The position numbers were made by a program, and so were the translations under genes. A stretch of 56,702 bases of DNA, taken from CAZFLM01 sp964519955 (GTDB lineage: Bacteria > Armatimonadota > Chthonomonadetes > Chthonomonadales > CAJBBX01). The notes below the pieces were generated by a model. That model made no database searches. It saw only the letters and a list, made by a program, of their open reading frames with translations, and was not told the origin of the DNA. Below are positions 41,512-49,298 of the stretch, in pieces; positions within the stretch are counted from its first letter, which is position 1; each line of letters begins with the position of its first letter. Location of the stretch: positions 1 through 56,702 of the forward strand of contig CAZFLM010000041.1 of NCBI GenBank assembly GCA_964519955.1, read 5' to 3'.

Positions 41512-42435
41512 ATGCTGTTGCCGATCCTCGCCCTCGCCCAGATCGCCGCCGCACCTCCGCAGCCCGCGGTGCCGGCCCGCCTCAAGCCGCTCCAGCGCCA
41601 ACTCGACACCATCGCGGCCGGCTTCCACGGCGTGCTGGGCTACAGCTTCCACCACCTCAAGCGCGGCGATGTGCTGACGAACCGCGGCGACGAGCGCTTC
41701 CCCACAGCCTCCACCATCAAGCTGGCCGTCCTCGGCACGGCGATGGAGAAGCTGGACAAGGGCGAGTTGGGCTACTTCGACAGGCGCGAGATCACGCCGG
41801 ACGACGTGCGCGGCGGAGCAGGCTTCCTGCAGAACTACAAGCCGGGATCCAAGGTGGAGTTGAAGGAGCTGCTGCACCTGATGATCACGGTCAGCGACAA
41901 CACGGCCACCGTGATGCTGGCCCGCTGGCTCGGCACGCTCAACGTGAACGCCTGGCTCGACCGCCACGGCCTCCAGAACACCCGCCTGCTGACTGTGATC
42001 CCGGATGGAGAGAAGGAGCTTCTGGCCCTGCGGGAGGAGTGGGGCCTGGGGGTCACCACGCCCAACGAGATGCGCGAGCTGATGGAGCAGATCGTCTGCG
42101 GGAAGGCCGGATCGCCCGCGGCCACCGAGGAGATGCAGCGCATCCTGAGCCACCAGTATTTCGACGAGGGCATCCCGTCGCAGTGCCCGCCGTGGATCGC
42201 GACTGGCAGCAAAAGCGGCGCCATCGAGAAGTCGCGCTCCGAGGTGGCCATCGTCCACTCGCCGTCCGGCGACTACGTGCTTTCCGTCTACACGAAGGAG
42301 AACCAGGACACACGCTGGACGGACGACAACGAGGGCGAGGTCGCCATCAGCGCGATCGCCTCGGCCATCTGGCGCTTCTACCACCCGAAGGACAAGTGGC
42401 GTCCGGCCGGCCCGGTTGGGAAGAAGGCGTCATGA
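41512..42435 (+). CDS. Serine beta-lactamase-fold protein (class A-like)
   Basis: A 307-residue exported protein with a short signal peptide and the three class A motifs: S67-T-I-K70, S128-D-N130 and K234-S-G236. These fall at the Ambler positions. The omega-loop Glu (ExxLN) is not clear: the region reads PDGEKELLAL, so true beta-lactam hydrolysis is unproven and the protein may be a peptidase or transpeptidase-like relative. The start at 41512 has AGGAG six bases upstream; an ATG at 41506 abuts that site. Its stop overlaps the start of the TPR gene (ATGA), indicating coupling. Confidence 0.8.
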   Translation: MLLPILALAQIAAAPPQPAVPARLKPLQRQLDTIAAGFHGVLGYSFHHLKRGDVLTNRGDERFPTASTIKLAVLGTAMEKLDKGELGYFDRREITPDDVRGGAGFLQNYKPGSKVELKELLHLMITVSDNTATVMLARWLGTLNVNAWLDRHGLQNTRLLTVIPDGEKELLALREEWGLGVTTPNEMRELMEQIVCGKAGSPAATEEMQRILSHQYFDEGIPSQCPPWIATGSKSGAIEKSRSEVAIVHSPSGDYVLSVYTKENQDTRWTDDNEGEVAISAIASAIWRFYHPKDKWRPAGPVGKKAS

Positions 42436-43196
42436 CGCGCACTCAGAAGGCACTGACCGTTGGCGGCGTGGTGGCGCTGGCCGCCGCGTCGGTCGCCGCC
42501 GTGTCGTTCATGGTGGTCGGCGTGCGCCCGGTCGCGGAGTCGACTGGCCTGCGAGTGCGAGCAAAGACGCTTGTCTCAGCCGGGCGCTACCGCGAGGCCG
42601 AGACCTGCCTTCGACGCGCCATCCGCCTAACGCCTCGCAGCTCCGACTGCCACTATGACCTCGGCAATGTCCTCTTCCTGGTGACTCGCACTCAGGAAGC
42701 CATCCAGGAGTCTGACGCAGTGATCCGGCTCCGGCCGACCCATCCGTACGTGTACATGCTGCAGGCGAAGTGCTGGGTGAAGCTCGGCGACGCGAAGAAG
42801 GCCGTTACGATCTGCGAGGGAGCCGTCGATCGCAAGCCTTACGACCCCGAGCGCCGCAGCGTGCTCGGGTGGGCGCTCCTGGAGGCGCGAGACTACCGCG
42901 AGGCCGAGGCGCAACTGAAGCAGGCGGTCGGGCAGCGGCCGGACATGGCCAACGCATGGATGTGGCTGGGCGCCGCGCAGATGGGGCTGAAGCACGCCGG
43001 CGACGCGGCGGGCTCCTATCGGCATGCCCTCAGGCTCGAGCCCGAGAGCGAGCACGCGCACCTCGGCCTCGGAATGGCATTGCGCAGGGCGGGGGACAAG
43101 CAGGGCGCCCGTGAGCACCTCCAGCGAGCGATTGCGAGAGCCAAGGACACCGGGAACCGAGCGCAGGCCCGGGAGGAGCTTGACCAACTCAAGTGA
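42432..43196 (+). CDS. Membrane-anchored TPR protein
   Basis: A 254-residue protein with one N-terminal membrane segment (about 8-30) and about five tetratricopeptide repeats over the rest (for example AGRYREAETCLRRAIRLTP, ARDYREAEAQLKQAVGQRP). TPR domains hold partner proteins; none is known here. The ATG overlaps the stop of the beta-lactamase-fold gene by four bases, so both are probably made together and could function as a pair at the envelope. It converges on the ABC ATPase gene with only 5 bp between. Confidence 0.85.
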   Translation: MTRTQKALTVGGVVALAAASVAAVSFMVVGVRPVAESTGLRVRAKTLVSAGRYREAETCLRRAIRLTPRSSDCHYDLGNVLFLVTRTQEAIQESDAVIRLRPTHPYVYMLQAKCWVKLGDAKKAVTICEGAVDRKPYDPERRSVLGWALLEARDYREAEAQLKQAVGQRPDMANAWMWLGAAQMGLKHAGDAAGSYRHALRLEPESEHAHLGLGMALRRAGDKQGAREHLQRAIARAKDTGNRAQAREELDQLK

Positions 43197-43201
43197 GGTA
43201 G

Positions 43202-44098
43202 CTAGCCCCCGCAGGCCCGCAGCCGCGCCAGCACGTCCCAGAGGTCGCCGCGGCGGACGCAGACGGCACGCAACTCGCCCTCGGGGTGGCGAAACAGACG
43301 CGCCGCGACCGACGCCCCGTCCCGGGCCGAGAAGCGCAGCTCTCGATCGGACACAGTGACCTCCACGTCGAACAGCCCCCGCAGCGTCCGGCGCACGGCA
43401 CGAGGATCGGAGGCCTCCACCGTGATCTGATCCGATGCGTACCGCGCGAGGAGATCGGCGGGCGGCGCGTCTGCCAGGCAGCGCCCGGCGTCGAGAACCG
43501 CCACGCGGTCCGCACGCTCCGCATCGGCCGAGGATGTCGTCGCGTGCAGCACGGCGAGCCCGTCGACCGCCCGGCGGTCCGAGAGGTGGCGGAACACGCG
43601 ATCGACGACCGCCGGTTGCAGCGCCTGCAGGACGTCGTCGAGCAGGAGGACGGCGGGGTGCGTGGCGAGCGCTCGGGCCAGCGCGACGCCGGTGCGCGCC
43701 CCGTGGCTCAGGTCGCGCACCGGCCTATCCTCGTACGCGGCCAGGTCCAGCAGCTCCACGACCTCAGCCACGCGTGCGGCGCGCTGGGCTGCGGGAAGCC
43801 GGAGCGCCGCCAGCGATCGCGAGATGGAGGCGGCGAGCGACAGGTGCGACCCGTCATCGCCCTGGTGGCCCGCGTACGCCAGCCCGGCGGCGGCTCCGGG
43901 CGCGCGGCCAAGCACGGACGCCGATCCACCGTCGACAGGCAGGAGACCGGCCAGCACGCCGAGAACCGTGGACTTGCCGGCGCCCGTGCCGCCGAACAGC
44001 GCCACGTGCTCGCCGGGCCGCACGGCGAGGGTCAGGCCGTCGACCGCCGGCGCGTGCCGATGCGCGATGCGCAGATCTCGGGTCTCGATGGCCACCAT
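43202..44098 (-). CDS. ABC-type ATPase with degenerate signature and Walker B
   Basis: A 298-residue ABC ATPase. Walker A is GGTGAGKST, the Q-loop region is AYAGHQGDD, and the signature reads LSHGA rather than LSGGQ. Walker B reads VLLLDDVLQAL, with Asp where the catalytic Glu is expected; the H-loop is LHATTS. A C-terminal domain of about 90 residues follows. It resembles CcmA/NatA-like export ATPases in general. With both key motifs altered, hydrolysis may be slow or regulatory. Its start shares one base with the stop of the upstream gene (44098), so translation is coupled. No permease is adjacent. Confidence 0.75.
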   Translation of the reverse strand: MVAIETRDLRIAHRHAPAVDGLTLAVRPGEHVALFGGTGAGKSTVLGVLAGLLPVDGGSASVLGRAPGAAAGLAYAGHQGDDGSHLSLAASISRSLAALRLPAAQRAARVAEVVELLDLAAYEDRPVRDLSHGARTGVALARALATHPAVLLLDDVLQALQPAVVDRVFRHLSDRRAVDGLAVLHATTSSADAERADRVAVLDAGRCLADAPPADLLARYASDQITVEASDPRAVRRTLRGLFDVEVTVSDRELRFSARDGASVAARLFRHPEGELRAVCVRRGDLWDVLARLRACGG

Positions 44099-44622
44099 CA
44101 GGAGCGCTTGGCCCGCCGGGCTGCACGGATGGCCTCGACCAGCTTGTCGGGGTCCTGGGAGCCGACGAGCACGTGACTGCCGGACACCTGCTTCACCCGC
44201 ACGCCGCGGTTGCCCGACACGGAGTACGCAACACCGTCGGTCACGACGCGGATGCCCCACCCGCCGTACTCGCGGATCGGGCGGTAGGTGACGGCCTCGT
44301 ACGACTTGATGTCGGCCCAGGCGAGACGGCGCGGGCGCCGCTGGAGTGGGCGGAACCTGCAGTAGAGGCCGTCGGCGCGCACTTCGGTGACCAGCTCCGC
44401 GAACCAGAAGGTGACGAGGAGCGCGACCGCCATCGTGACGGCAACGATACCCACCGGCGACGCGGGGTGCGCCGCCCAGGGCTCGCCGCGTACGAAGACA
44501 CCGTAGAGCGCGGGGGCGAACCCGGCGAACTGCAGGCAGGCGATGAGCACCAGAACCGCCCAGAGCAGAGGCTGGCGGAACCGTTGAGTCTCGCGGTACA
44601 AGACATCGTCGGGCATTGGCAT
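44098..44622 (-). CDS. Two-helix membrane protein (DUF6141-like), coupled to the ABC ATPase
   Basis: A 174-residue protein with two membrane segments (about 18-40 and 52-74) and a C-terminal soluble domain with EAVTYRPIREYGGWGIR and SGNRGVRV. That pattern matches a widespread family of small membrane proteins whose soluble part resembles a PH-like fold (DUF6141-like). Function unknown. The start is at 44622 or six bases later (tandem ATG codons). Stop and next start overlap as TGATG, so it may be a membrane partner of the ATPase. Confidence 0.7.
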   Translation of the reverse strand: MPMPDDVLYRETQRFRQPLLWAVLVLIACLQFAGFAPALYGVFVRGEPWAAHPASPVGIVAVTMAVALLVTFWFAELVTEVRADGLYCRFRPLQRRPRRLAWADIKSYEAVTYRPIREYGGWGIRVVTDGVAYSVSGNRGVRVKQVSGSHVLVGSQDPDKLVEAIRAARRAKRS

Positions 44623-44718
44623 TTCCGAAGCGGTCCGCGCATGAGTAGGGACGAGAGACAGCCGCACCCAGAGTCTACCCCCTGCACGGCGCGGAGCACT
44701 CTAGACCCGAGCGAGGTG

Positions 44719-45342
44719 ATGAGCGTGGACCCCTTCAGCGAGGCCGAGCGCGCCGCAATTGACCGGCTGGTAGAAGCGTACTACGCGCGCCACGGCGCGG
44801 CGATCGACCTCATCAAGGCGGAGGTCGGCGAAGGCCAGCTCTACGTGAACACCATCGCCCGGGCGATGGTCTCCAGACTCGGCGCCTGGTGCGAGGTCAT
44901 CGAGCTGCCGGTGGAGTTCAGCGGGATCGCGGGGCCAGGCGCCATGCACCGCCTGGTAACGGACGCCGAAGCCATGGCGCTGGCCCGCGACCTCGCCGCG
45001 GAGACCAGGGCCGATCTCGAGCAGGAGCCGGCGATCGTCGATCTGCTCGCGCTCTACTCCGCATCGGGCCTGGTGGATCACGAGGGCGTCTATCTGTGGC
45101 GTGCCCCCTCGGAGAGCGGGCGCGGCGGCCGGTCTGTCGGTGAGTTCCAGCAGGACACCATTCCGCTGTTCCTGCGCGCCCGCCTGTCCGGCGCCGGCAC
45201 GGTTCCCGGCCTGAGCATTCGCCGCGGCGTCGTCGCGCTGCTGGCCGATGTCGGCGACCTTCACCTCATCCTGGAGATGCCGCACGAGGGAGGCCCGGTC
45301 CACGACCTGGGCACGGGGTATGGGGCGGTGACACCGCAGTAG
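44719..45342 (+). CDS. Protein of unknown function
   Basis: A 207-residue soluble protein that I do not recognise. It starts MSVDPFSEAERAAIDRLVEA, is helical in its first third and then mixed alpha/beta. There is no signal peptide, membrane segment or cysteine motif. The true start may be the GTG at 44725, since GAGG lies eight bases before it but only two before the ATG. Divergent from the DUF6141-like gene. A terminator follows. Confidence 0.55.
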   Translation: MSVDPFSEAERAAIDRLVEAYYARHGAAIDLIKAEVGEGQLYVNTIARAMVSRLGAWCEVIELPVEFSGIAGPGAMHRLVTDAEAMALARDLAAETRADLEQEPAIVDLLALYSASGLVDHEGVYLWRAPSESGRGGRSVGEFQQDTIPLFLRARLSGAGTVPGLSIRRGVVALLADVGDLHLILEMPHEGGPVHDLGTGYGAVTPQ

Positions 45343-45352
45343 CTAAGGCAAA

Positions 45353-45377
45353 GGGGCCCGGCAGATCGCCGAGCCCC
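45353..45377. terminator. Bidirectional terminator
   Basis: GGGGC-cc-GGC pairs with GCC-ga-GCCCC around AGATC and is followed on the plus strand by gtgtttcgt. It lies between two convergent genes. Confidence 0.55.
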
Positions 45378-45404
45378 GTGTTTCGTCTGGCAACCACCTG
45401 CCGC

Positions 45405-46727
45405 CTACAGCTTCCACCCCTTGCGGAACTGCGGGCGAATGTACGCGCCGGCCTCCGGATGGCCCTTCACCTTCATCCCCTTGGCGTCCCACTCGATCTG
45501 CTTGCCCACGCGCAGGGCCACGTTGCCGAGCAGGACCGACTCGGTGAACGGACCGGCGTACGCGAAGTTGCTGCCGGTGGGCGTGCCCTTCTTGCAGGCT
45601 TCGATCCACTGGATGTAGTGGCTGGCGGGCCGCTCCAGCGTCTCGGCGGGCCACTCGTAGTCCTCGTAGTCCTTCTCGGGCAGCAGGCGCGGCGCCGCGC
45701 CGTGGATCACCAGCATCCGGCCCTTCTCGCCCACGAAGATCGACCCGTTGAAGTCCTTCGGCAGGTCGGCGCCCTCGCACACATCCTCCGGCGGGCGCTT
45801 GCCGCCGTCGTACCACACCATCTTCACGGCGGGGCGCTCGCCCACAGCCGGGAACTGATAAGTGATGACCGACCACAGCGGCGGGCTCACCGGCGACACC
45901 GGGTCGGACTGCGCCTCGACGGTCACCGGATCTTTGAGATCGAGAGCCCAGAATGCTACGTCCATCAGATGGCAAGCCATGTCGCCCAGGGCGCCGGTGC
46001 CGAAGTCCCACCACCCGCGCCAGATGAACGGCAGGTAGGCGGGATTGTACGGCCGTTCCTTGGCGCGCCCGAGCCAGAGGTCCCAGTCGAGCGTCGATGG
46101 TACGGGCGACGTCTCTGTCGGGTAAGCCGACATGCCCTGCGGCCACCAACCGGCGGGCCGATCGGTGATGACGTGGACTTCGCTCACTTTGCCGATGGCG
46201 CCTGCCTTCAGGCCCTCGACGGCCTTAATGCTGCCGCGGCTGGCGTGGGCCTGCGTGCCCATCTGGGTCGCGACCTTCATCTTGGCAGCCAGCTTGGTCA
46301 GGTAGCGCGCCTCGTAGATGGTGTGGGTGAGCGGCTTCTGGCAGTAGACGTGCTTGCCCAGGTGCATCGCGGCAGCCGCGGCGACGGCATGCATGTGGTC
46401 CGGCGTGCTGACGCTGACGGCGTCGATGTCCTTCCGCTCCAGCATCTTGCGGAAGTCGCGATACTTGCCCGCCTTCGGGAACTTGGCGAACGTGCCGGCC
46501 GCGCGGGCGTCGTCCACGTCGCACAGCGCCACGATGTTCTCGTCGCTGAAGTTGTTGATGTCGCCGGCGCCCTGGCCGCCCGCGCCGATGCAGGCGATGT
46601 TGAGCTTCTCGTTGGGCGACTTCGACGCGCGCGCGGGCCGATCGATAAACACCCCGCCGAGCGCCGTCATGCCGGTGACGAGCGCGGCGTTCTGGATGAG
46701 TTCGCGCCGGCTCAGATCGTTGGACAT
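45405..46727 (-). CDS. Tat-exported Gfo/Idh/MocA family oxidoreductase
   Basis: A 440-residue protein with a twin-arginine signal (SRRELIQNAALV), a Rossmann fold with GAGGQGAGDINNF and the catalytic motif GKHVYCQKPL (QKP in place of EKP). A C-terminal domain with GTGALGDMACHLMDVAFWALDL follows. It belongs to the periplasmic sugar-oxidoreductase-like branch common in Planctomycetota and Armatimonadota. AGGAGG precedes the ATG at 46727. It stands alone, with heptamer repeat tracts upstream. Substrate unknown; compare the paralogue at 29246-30565. Confidence 0.9.
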   Translation of the reverse strand: MSNDLSRRELIQNAALVTGMTALGGVFIDRPARASKSPNEKLNIACIGAGGQGAGDINNFSDENIVALCDVDDARAAGTFAKFPKAGKYRDFRKMLERKDIDAVSVSTPDHMHAVAAAAAMHLGKHVYCQKPLTHTIYEARYLTKLAAKMKVATQMGTQAHASRGSIKAVEGLKAGAIGKVSEVHVITDRPAGWWPQGMSAYPTETSPVPSTLDWDLWLGRAKERPYNPAYLPFIWRGWWDFGTGALGDMACHLMDVAFWALDLKDPVTVEAQSDPVSPVSPPLWSVITYQFPAVGERPAVKMVWYDGGKRPPEDVCEGADLPKDFNGSIFVGEKGRMLVIHGAAPRLLPEKDYEDYEWPAETLERPASHYIQWIEACKKGTPTGSNFAYAGPFTESVLLGNVALRVGKQIEWDAKGMKVKGHPEAGAYIRPQFRKGWKL

Positions 46728-46828
46728 CCTGGAGCCTCCTGGTGTCGTGCAGTGCACTGCTGCTACATTGTACGCCACCAGGCTGCCGATCCTGGCGCTG
46801 AGCGCAAGGAAGGAGCAGCGGCGGGGCG

Positions 46829-46878
46829 AGGTGAAAGGTGACGGGCGAGCGTCGAAAGTCGAAGGTCGAAGGTCGAAC
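46829..46878. repeat. 14-mer AGGTGAAAGGTGAC plus heptamer tract (GTCGAAN)n
   Basis: The heptamers gtcgaaa, gtcgaag, gtcgaag and gtcgaac run at 46851-46878, after the 14-mer at 46829-46842. The whole is the reverse complement of the composite at 9570-9620. Confidence 0.85.
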
Positions 46879-46911
46879 GGCCAGAGGCGGGGTGAACGCA
46901 CTGCCGCCGCA

Positions 46912-46960
46912 GCCCCAGTCCCCAAGTCCCAAGTCCCAAGTCCCAGTCCCAGTCCCAGAT
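46912..46960. repeat. Heptamer tract (CCCAAGT)n
   Basis: Seven- and six-base units (ccccagt, cccaagt, cccagt) run for about 50 bp immediately before the ribosome binding site of the RNB-family gene. The tract is the reverse complement of the tract at 12149-12179. Confidence 0.85.
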
Positions 46961-46979
46961 ACCGAAGGGAGCCGTTATT

Positions 46980-48443
46980 ATGTCGCATCGCCATGAGCAG
47001 ATCGATCTTGCCGAGTTGGCCCGCCAGGCTATGCTGGAGCGCGGGTTGGAGCCGGACTTCCCGCCGGACGCGATGCGCCAGGTGGAGGCGCTGCACGGGC
47101 CGGCCCAGCCGGACGACGGCGCCATCGCCGACCTGCGCGACCTCGCCTGGGCATCTATCGATAATGACGATTCCCGAGACCTGGACCAGCTCAGCGTGGC
47201 CGAGGAGCGCGGCGACGGCTCGGTGCGCGTGCGGGTCGCCATCGCGGACGTCGACGCCCTTGTGAAGCGCGGCTGCCCCGTCGACATGCACGCTCGCACG
47301 AACACGACCTCCATCTACACGGCCGCGCGCATCTTCCCCATGCTGCCCGAGCGCCTCTCGACGGACCTCACCTCACTGAACGAGGCCGAGGAGCGCCTGG
47401 CGGTCGTCATCTCCTACACCGTCGACCAGGACGGCCTCGTGAGCGACGGCGACGTGCAGCGCGCGTGGGTCCACAGCAAGGCGAAGCTGGCCTACAGCAG
47501 CGTGGGCGCGTGGCTAGAGAACGAAGGGCCGGTGCCGGAGGCGATGGAGGCCGCGAAGGGCGTGCCGGAGCAGATGGTGCTGCAGGACCGCGTTGCCCAG
47601 GCGCTGCGCGAGAACCGCCACGAGCACGGCGCGCTGGAACTGCAGACCATCGAGGCGAAGGCCGTGATGTCGGACGGCCTGGTGGTGGATCTGCATGAGG
47701 AGGGCAAGAACCGCGCCCACGAGCTGATCGAGGACCTGATGGTCGCCGCGAACGGCGTGGTGGCGCGGTTCCTGGAGGCGAAGGGCTTCTCCACCTTCCG
47801 CCGCGTGGTCCGCTCGCCGGAGCGCTGGGACAAGATCGAGGCGCTGGCCGCCGAGTATGGCGAGCGCCTGCCGCGCGACCCGGACAACCGCGCGCTGCAC
47901 GGCTTCCTGCGCCGCCGACGCCAGGCCGACCCGCTGCGCTTCCCGGACCTCTCGCTGACAGTCATCAAGCTGCTAGGCGCGGGCGAGTACGCCGTGCACA
48001 CGCCGGGCTCCGATGCGCTGGGACACTTCGGCCTGGCCGTGCGCGACTACTCCCACTCCACCGCCCCGAACCGCCGCTACCCGGACGTCATCACGCAGCG
48101 CCTCCTGAAGGCGGCCCTGAGCGGCGGCCACTCGCCCTACCGCCTCGACGAGCTGGAGGCCCTGGCGCAGCACTGCACGGAGCAGGAGGACGCCGCCAAG
48201 AAGGTGGAGCGCCAGGTGCGCAAGTCCGCCGCCGCGATGCTCCTCTCCGGCCGCGAGGGCGAGACCTTCCAGGCGATCGTCACCGGCGCCGCGGCGAAGG
48301 GCACGTGGGTCCGCATCCTCAAGCCCCCGGTCGAAGGCCGCGTTGTCCACGGCGAGGCGGGCCTGGACGTCGGCGACCGCTGCACCGTGCGCCTGGTCGA
48401 GACGGACATACTGCGCGGCTTCATCGACTTCGCGCGGGTGTAG
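46980..48443 (+). CDS. RNB-domain (RNase II/R family) exoribonuclease
   Basis: A 487-residue protein with the RNB catalytic domain. The acidic active-site cluster is SIDNDDSRDLDQ (D61, D67, D69), and the C-terminal part of the domain has the signature YSHSTAPNRRYPDVITQR. It degrades RNA 3' to 5'. The usual N-terminal cold-shock domains of RNase R are missing, and only a short S1-like region (about 420-485) follows the catalytic core. This gives a compact enzyme like those in cyanobacteria and Deinococcus. AAGGGAG precedes the ATG, directly after the heptamer tract, so the tract lies in the leader. Confidence 0.9.
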   Translation: MSHRHEQIDLAELARQAMLERGLEPDFPPDAMRQVEALHGPAQPDDGAIADLRDLAWASIDNDDSRDLDQLSVAEERGDGSVRVRVAIADVDALVKRGCPVDMHARTNTTSIYTAARIFPMLPERLSTDLTSLNEAEERLAVVISYTVDQDGLVSDGDVQRAWVHSKAKLAYSSVGAWLENEGPVPEAMEAAKGVPEQMVLQDRVAQALRENRHEHGALELQTIEAKAVMSDGLVVDLHEEGKNRAHELIEDLMVAANGVVARFLEAKGFSTFRRVVRSPERWDKIEALAAEYGERLPRDPDNRALHGFLRRRRQADPLRFPDLSLTVIKLLGAGEYAVHTPGSDALGHFGLAVRDYSHSTAPNRRYPDVITQRLLKAALSGGHSPYRLDELEALAQHCTEQEDAAKKVERQVRKSAAAMLLSGREGETFQAIVTGAAAKGTWVRILKPPVEGRVVHGEAGLDVGDRCTVRLVETDILRGFIDFARV

Positions 48444-48488
48444 AGGGCGGAGGAAGGGAGTGGGAAGCGGATGCCAGTGGTCGAGGAG

Positions 48489-48893
48489 CTACCAGATCAC
48501 TGGCACCACGCCGGACGAGGCAATGTTGGCGTCGCACGTCAAGAGCGGTGGGACCACCCCATCGCGCGTGAGGTGCAGCGCCGTAGCCACGATCTGCCGG
48601 TCATGCATCTCGGTCACCGCCGCCAATCCGAGCGAGGCATCCAGGATGGCGCGGTCGAGCGGCACAACCGATATCCGCCTATCTGCATCGACAGCGCGGA
48701 CCAGGTCGCTGACCGTGGCGATGGCCGTACGACCACGGTCGACGATCCAGCATCCCTCCGCCAGAGCGACAATCGGGAGATGAAGCACGTTGGTGGCGCT
48801 GCTCAGCACGATGTGAGCCTGTCGTCCAAGGCGCGGGTTGCCGGTCAGGAACCAGATCAGGGCGTGGGTATCGACGACATACTCAGATGGCAT
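48489..48893 (-). CDS. VapC-like PIN-domain toxin
   Basis: A 134-residue PIN-domain ribonuclease. The first acidic residue is D8 in YVVDTHALIWF and the second is E in ALAEGCW. A third acidic cluster is in LDRAILDASL and MHDRQIVATAL, and the last strand holds LLTCDANI. Such toxins cleave RNA and are held inactive by a partner antitoxin. GAGGG precedes the ATG at 48893, which overlaps the antitoxin-like gene by 11 bp. The pair forms a typical type II operon with antitoxin first. Confidence 0.9.
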   Translation of the reverse strand: MPSEYVVDTHALIWFLTGNPRLGRQAHIVLSSATNVLHLPIVALAEGCWIVDRGRTAIATVSDLVRAVDADRRISVVPLDRAILDASLGLAAVTEMHDRQIVATALHLTRDGVVPPLLTCDANIASSGVVPVIW

Positions 48894-49119
48894 CGCCGCC
48901 CTCGAACTCGGCCTCCCCGTGGAACTCCGCCTCGCGGAAGTCCTCGGGCGTCGTGTCGGGGCCGCCGGGGAACATGCCGAAGCGGATGGGCTGAGACGGG
49001 GCGGCGTCACGCTCGTCCTGGATGAGCACGACGCGTACGCGGCCGTCGCGCAGGCCGGCGGGCTTCTCGTCCAGAACCAGTTGGCCGTCCTTCAGAACGC
49101 CGGCGACGGTAGCGGTCAT
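48883..49119 (-). CDS. VapB-like antitoxin
   Basis: A 78-residue protein, probably the antitoxin of the PIN-domain toxin that overlaps it. The N-terminal beta-rich segment (about 1-45) could be a small DNA-binding or dimer region. The C-terminal segment FGMFPGGPDTTPEDFREAEF matches the toxin-binding tail seen in many VapB-like antitoxins (FGMFxGxxxxTEEDFxxAEF). AGGAGG lies before the ATG at 49119. Autoregulation by the pair is known for the class but no operator is evident. Confidence 0.85.
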   Translation of the reverse strand: MTATVAGVLKDGQLVLDEKPAGLRDGRVRVVLIQDERDAAPSQPIRFGMFPGGPDTTPEDFREAEFHGEAEFEGGDAI

Positions 49120-49298
49120 CGTCCACCTCCTGGCCGCCTGGGTTGGCGACCTTGCAAGGCCATTATACGCGACCAGAGCGACCGACGCAAACCACCCGGA
49201 CGCCACGCAGGACTCCCCCTCCCCCCACGTCGAACCTTGGCGGCGAATGCACCGGGCCGCCGCGATCGGCTCGCATCCTGCCCGAGAGGAGACCGACG

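Noticed and set aside
41512..42435. A confirmed beta-lactam resistance gene
   Set aside because: The motifs SxxK, SDN and KSG are present but the omega-loop Glu is unclear, and the TPR partner suggests a housekeeping envelope role.
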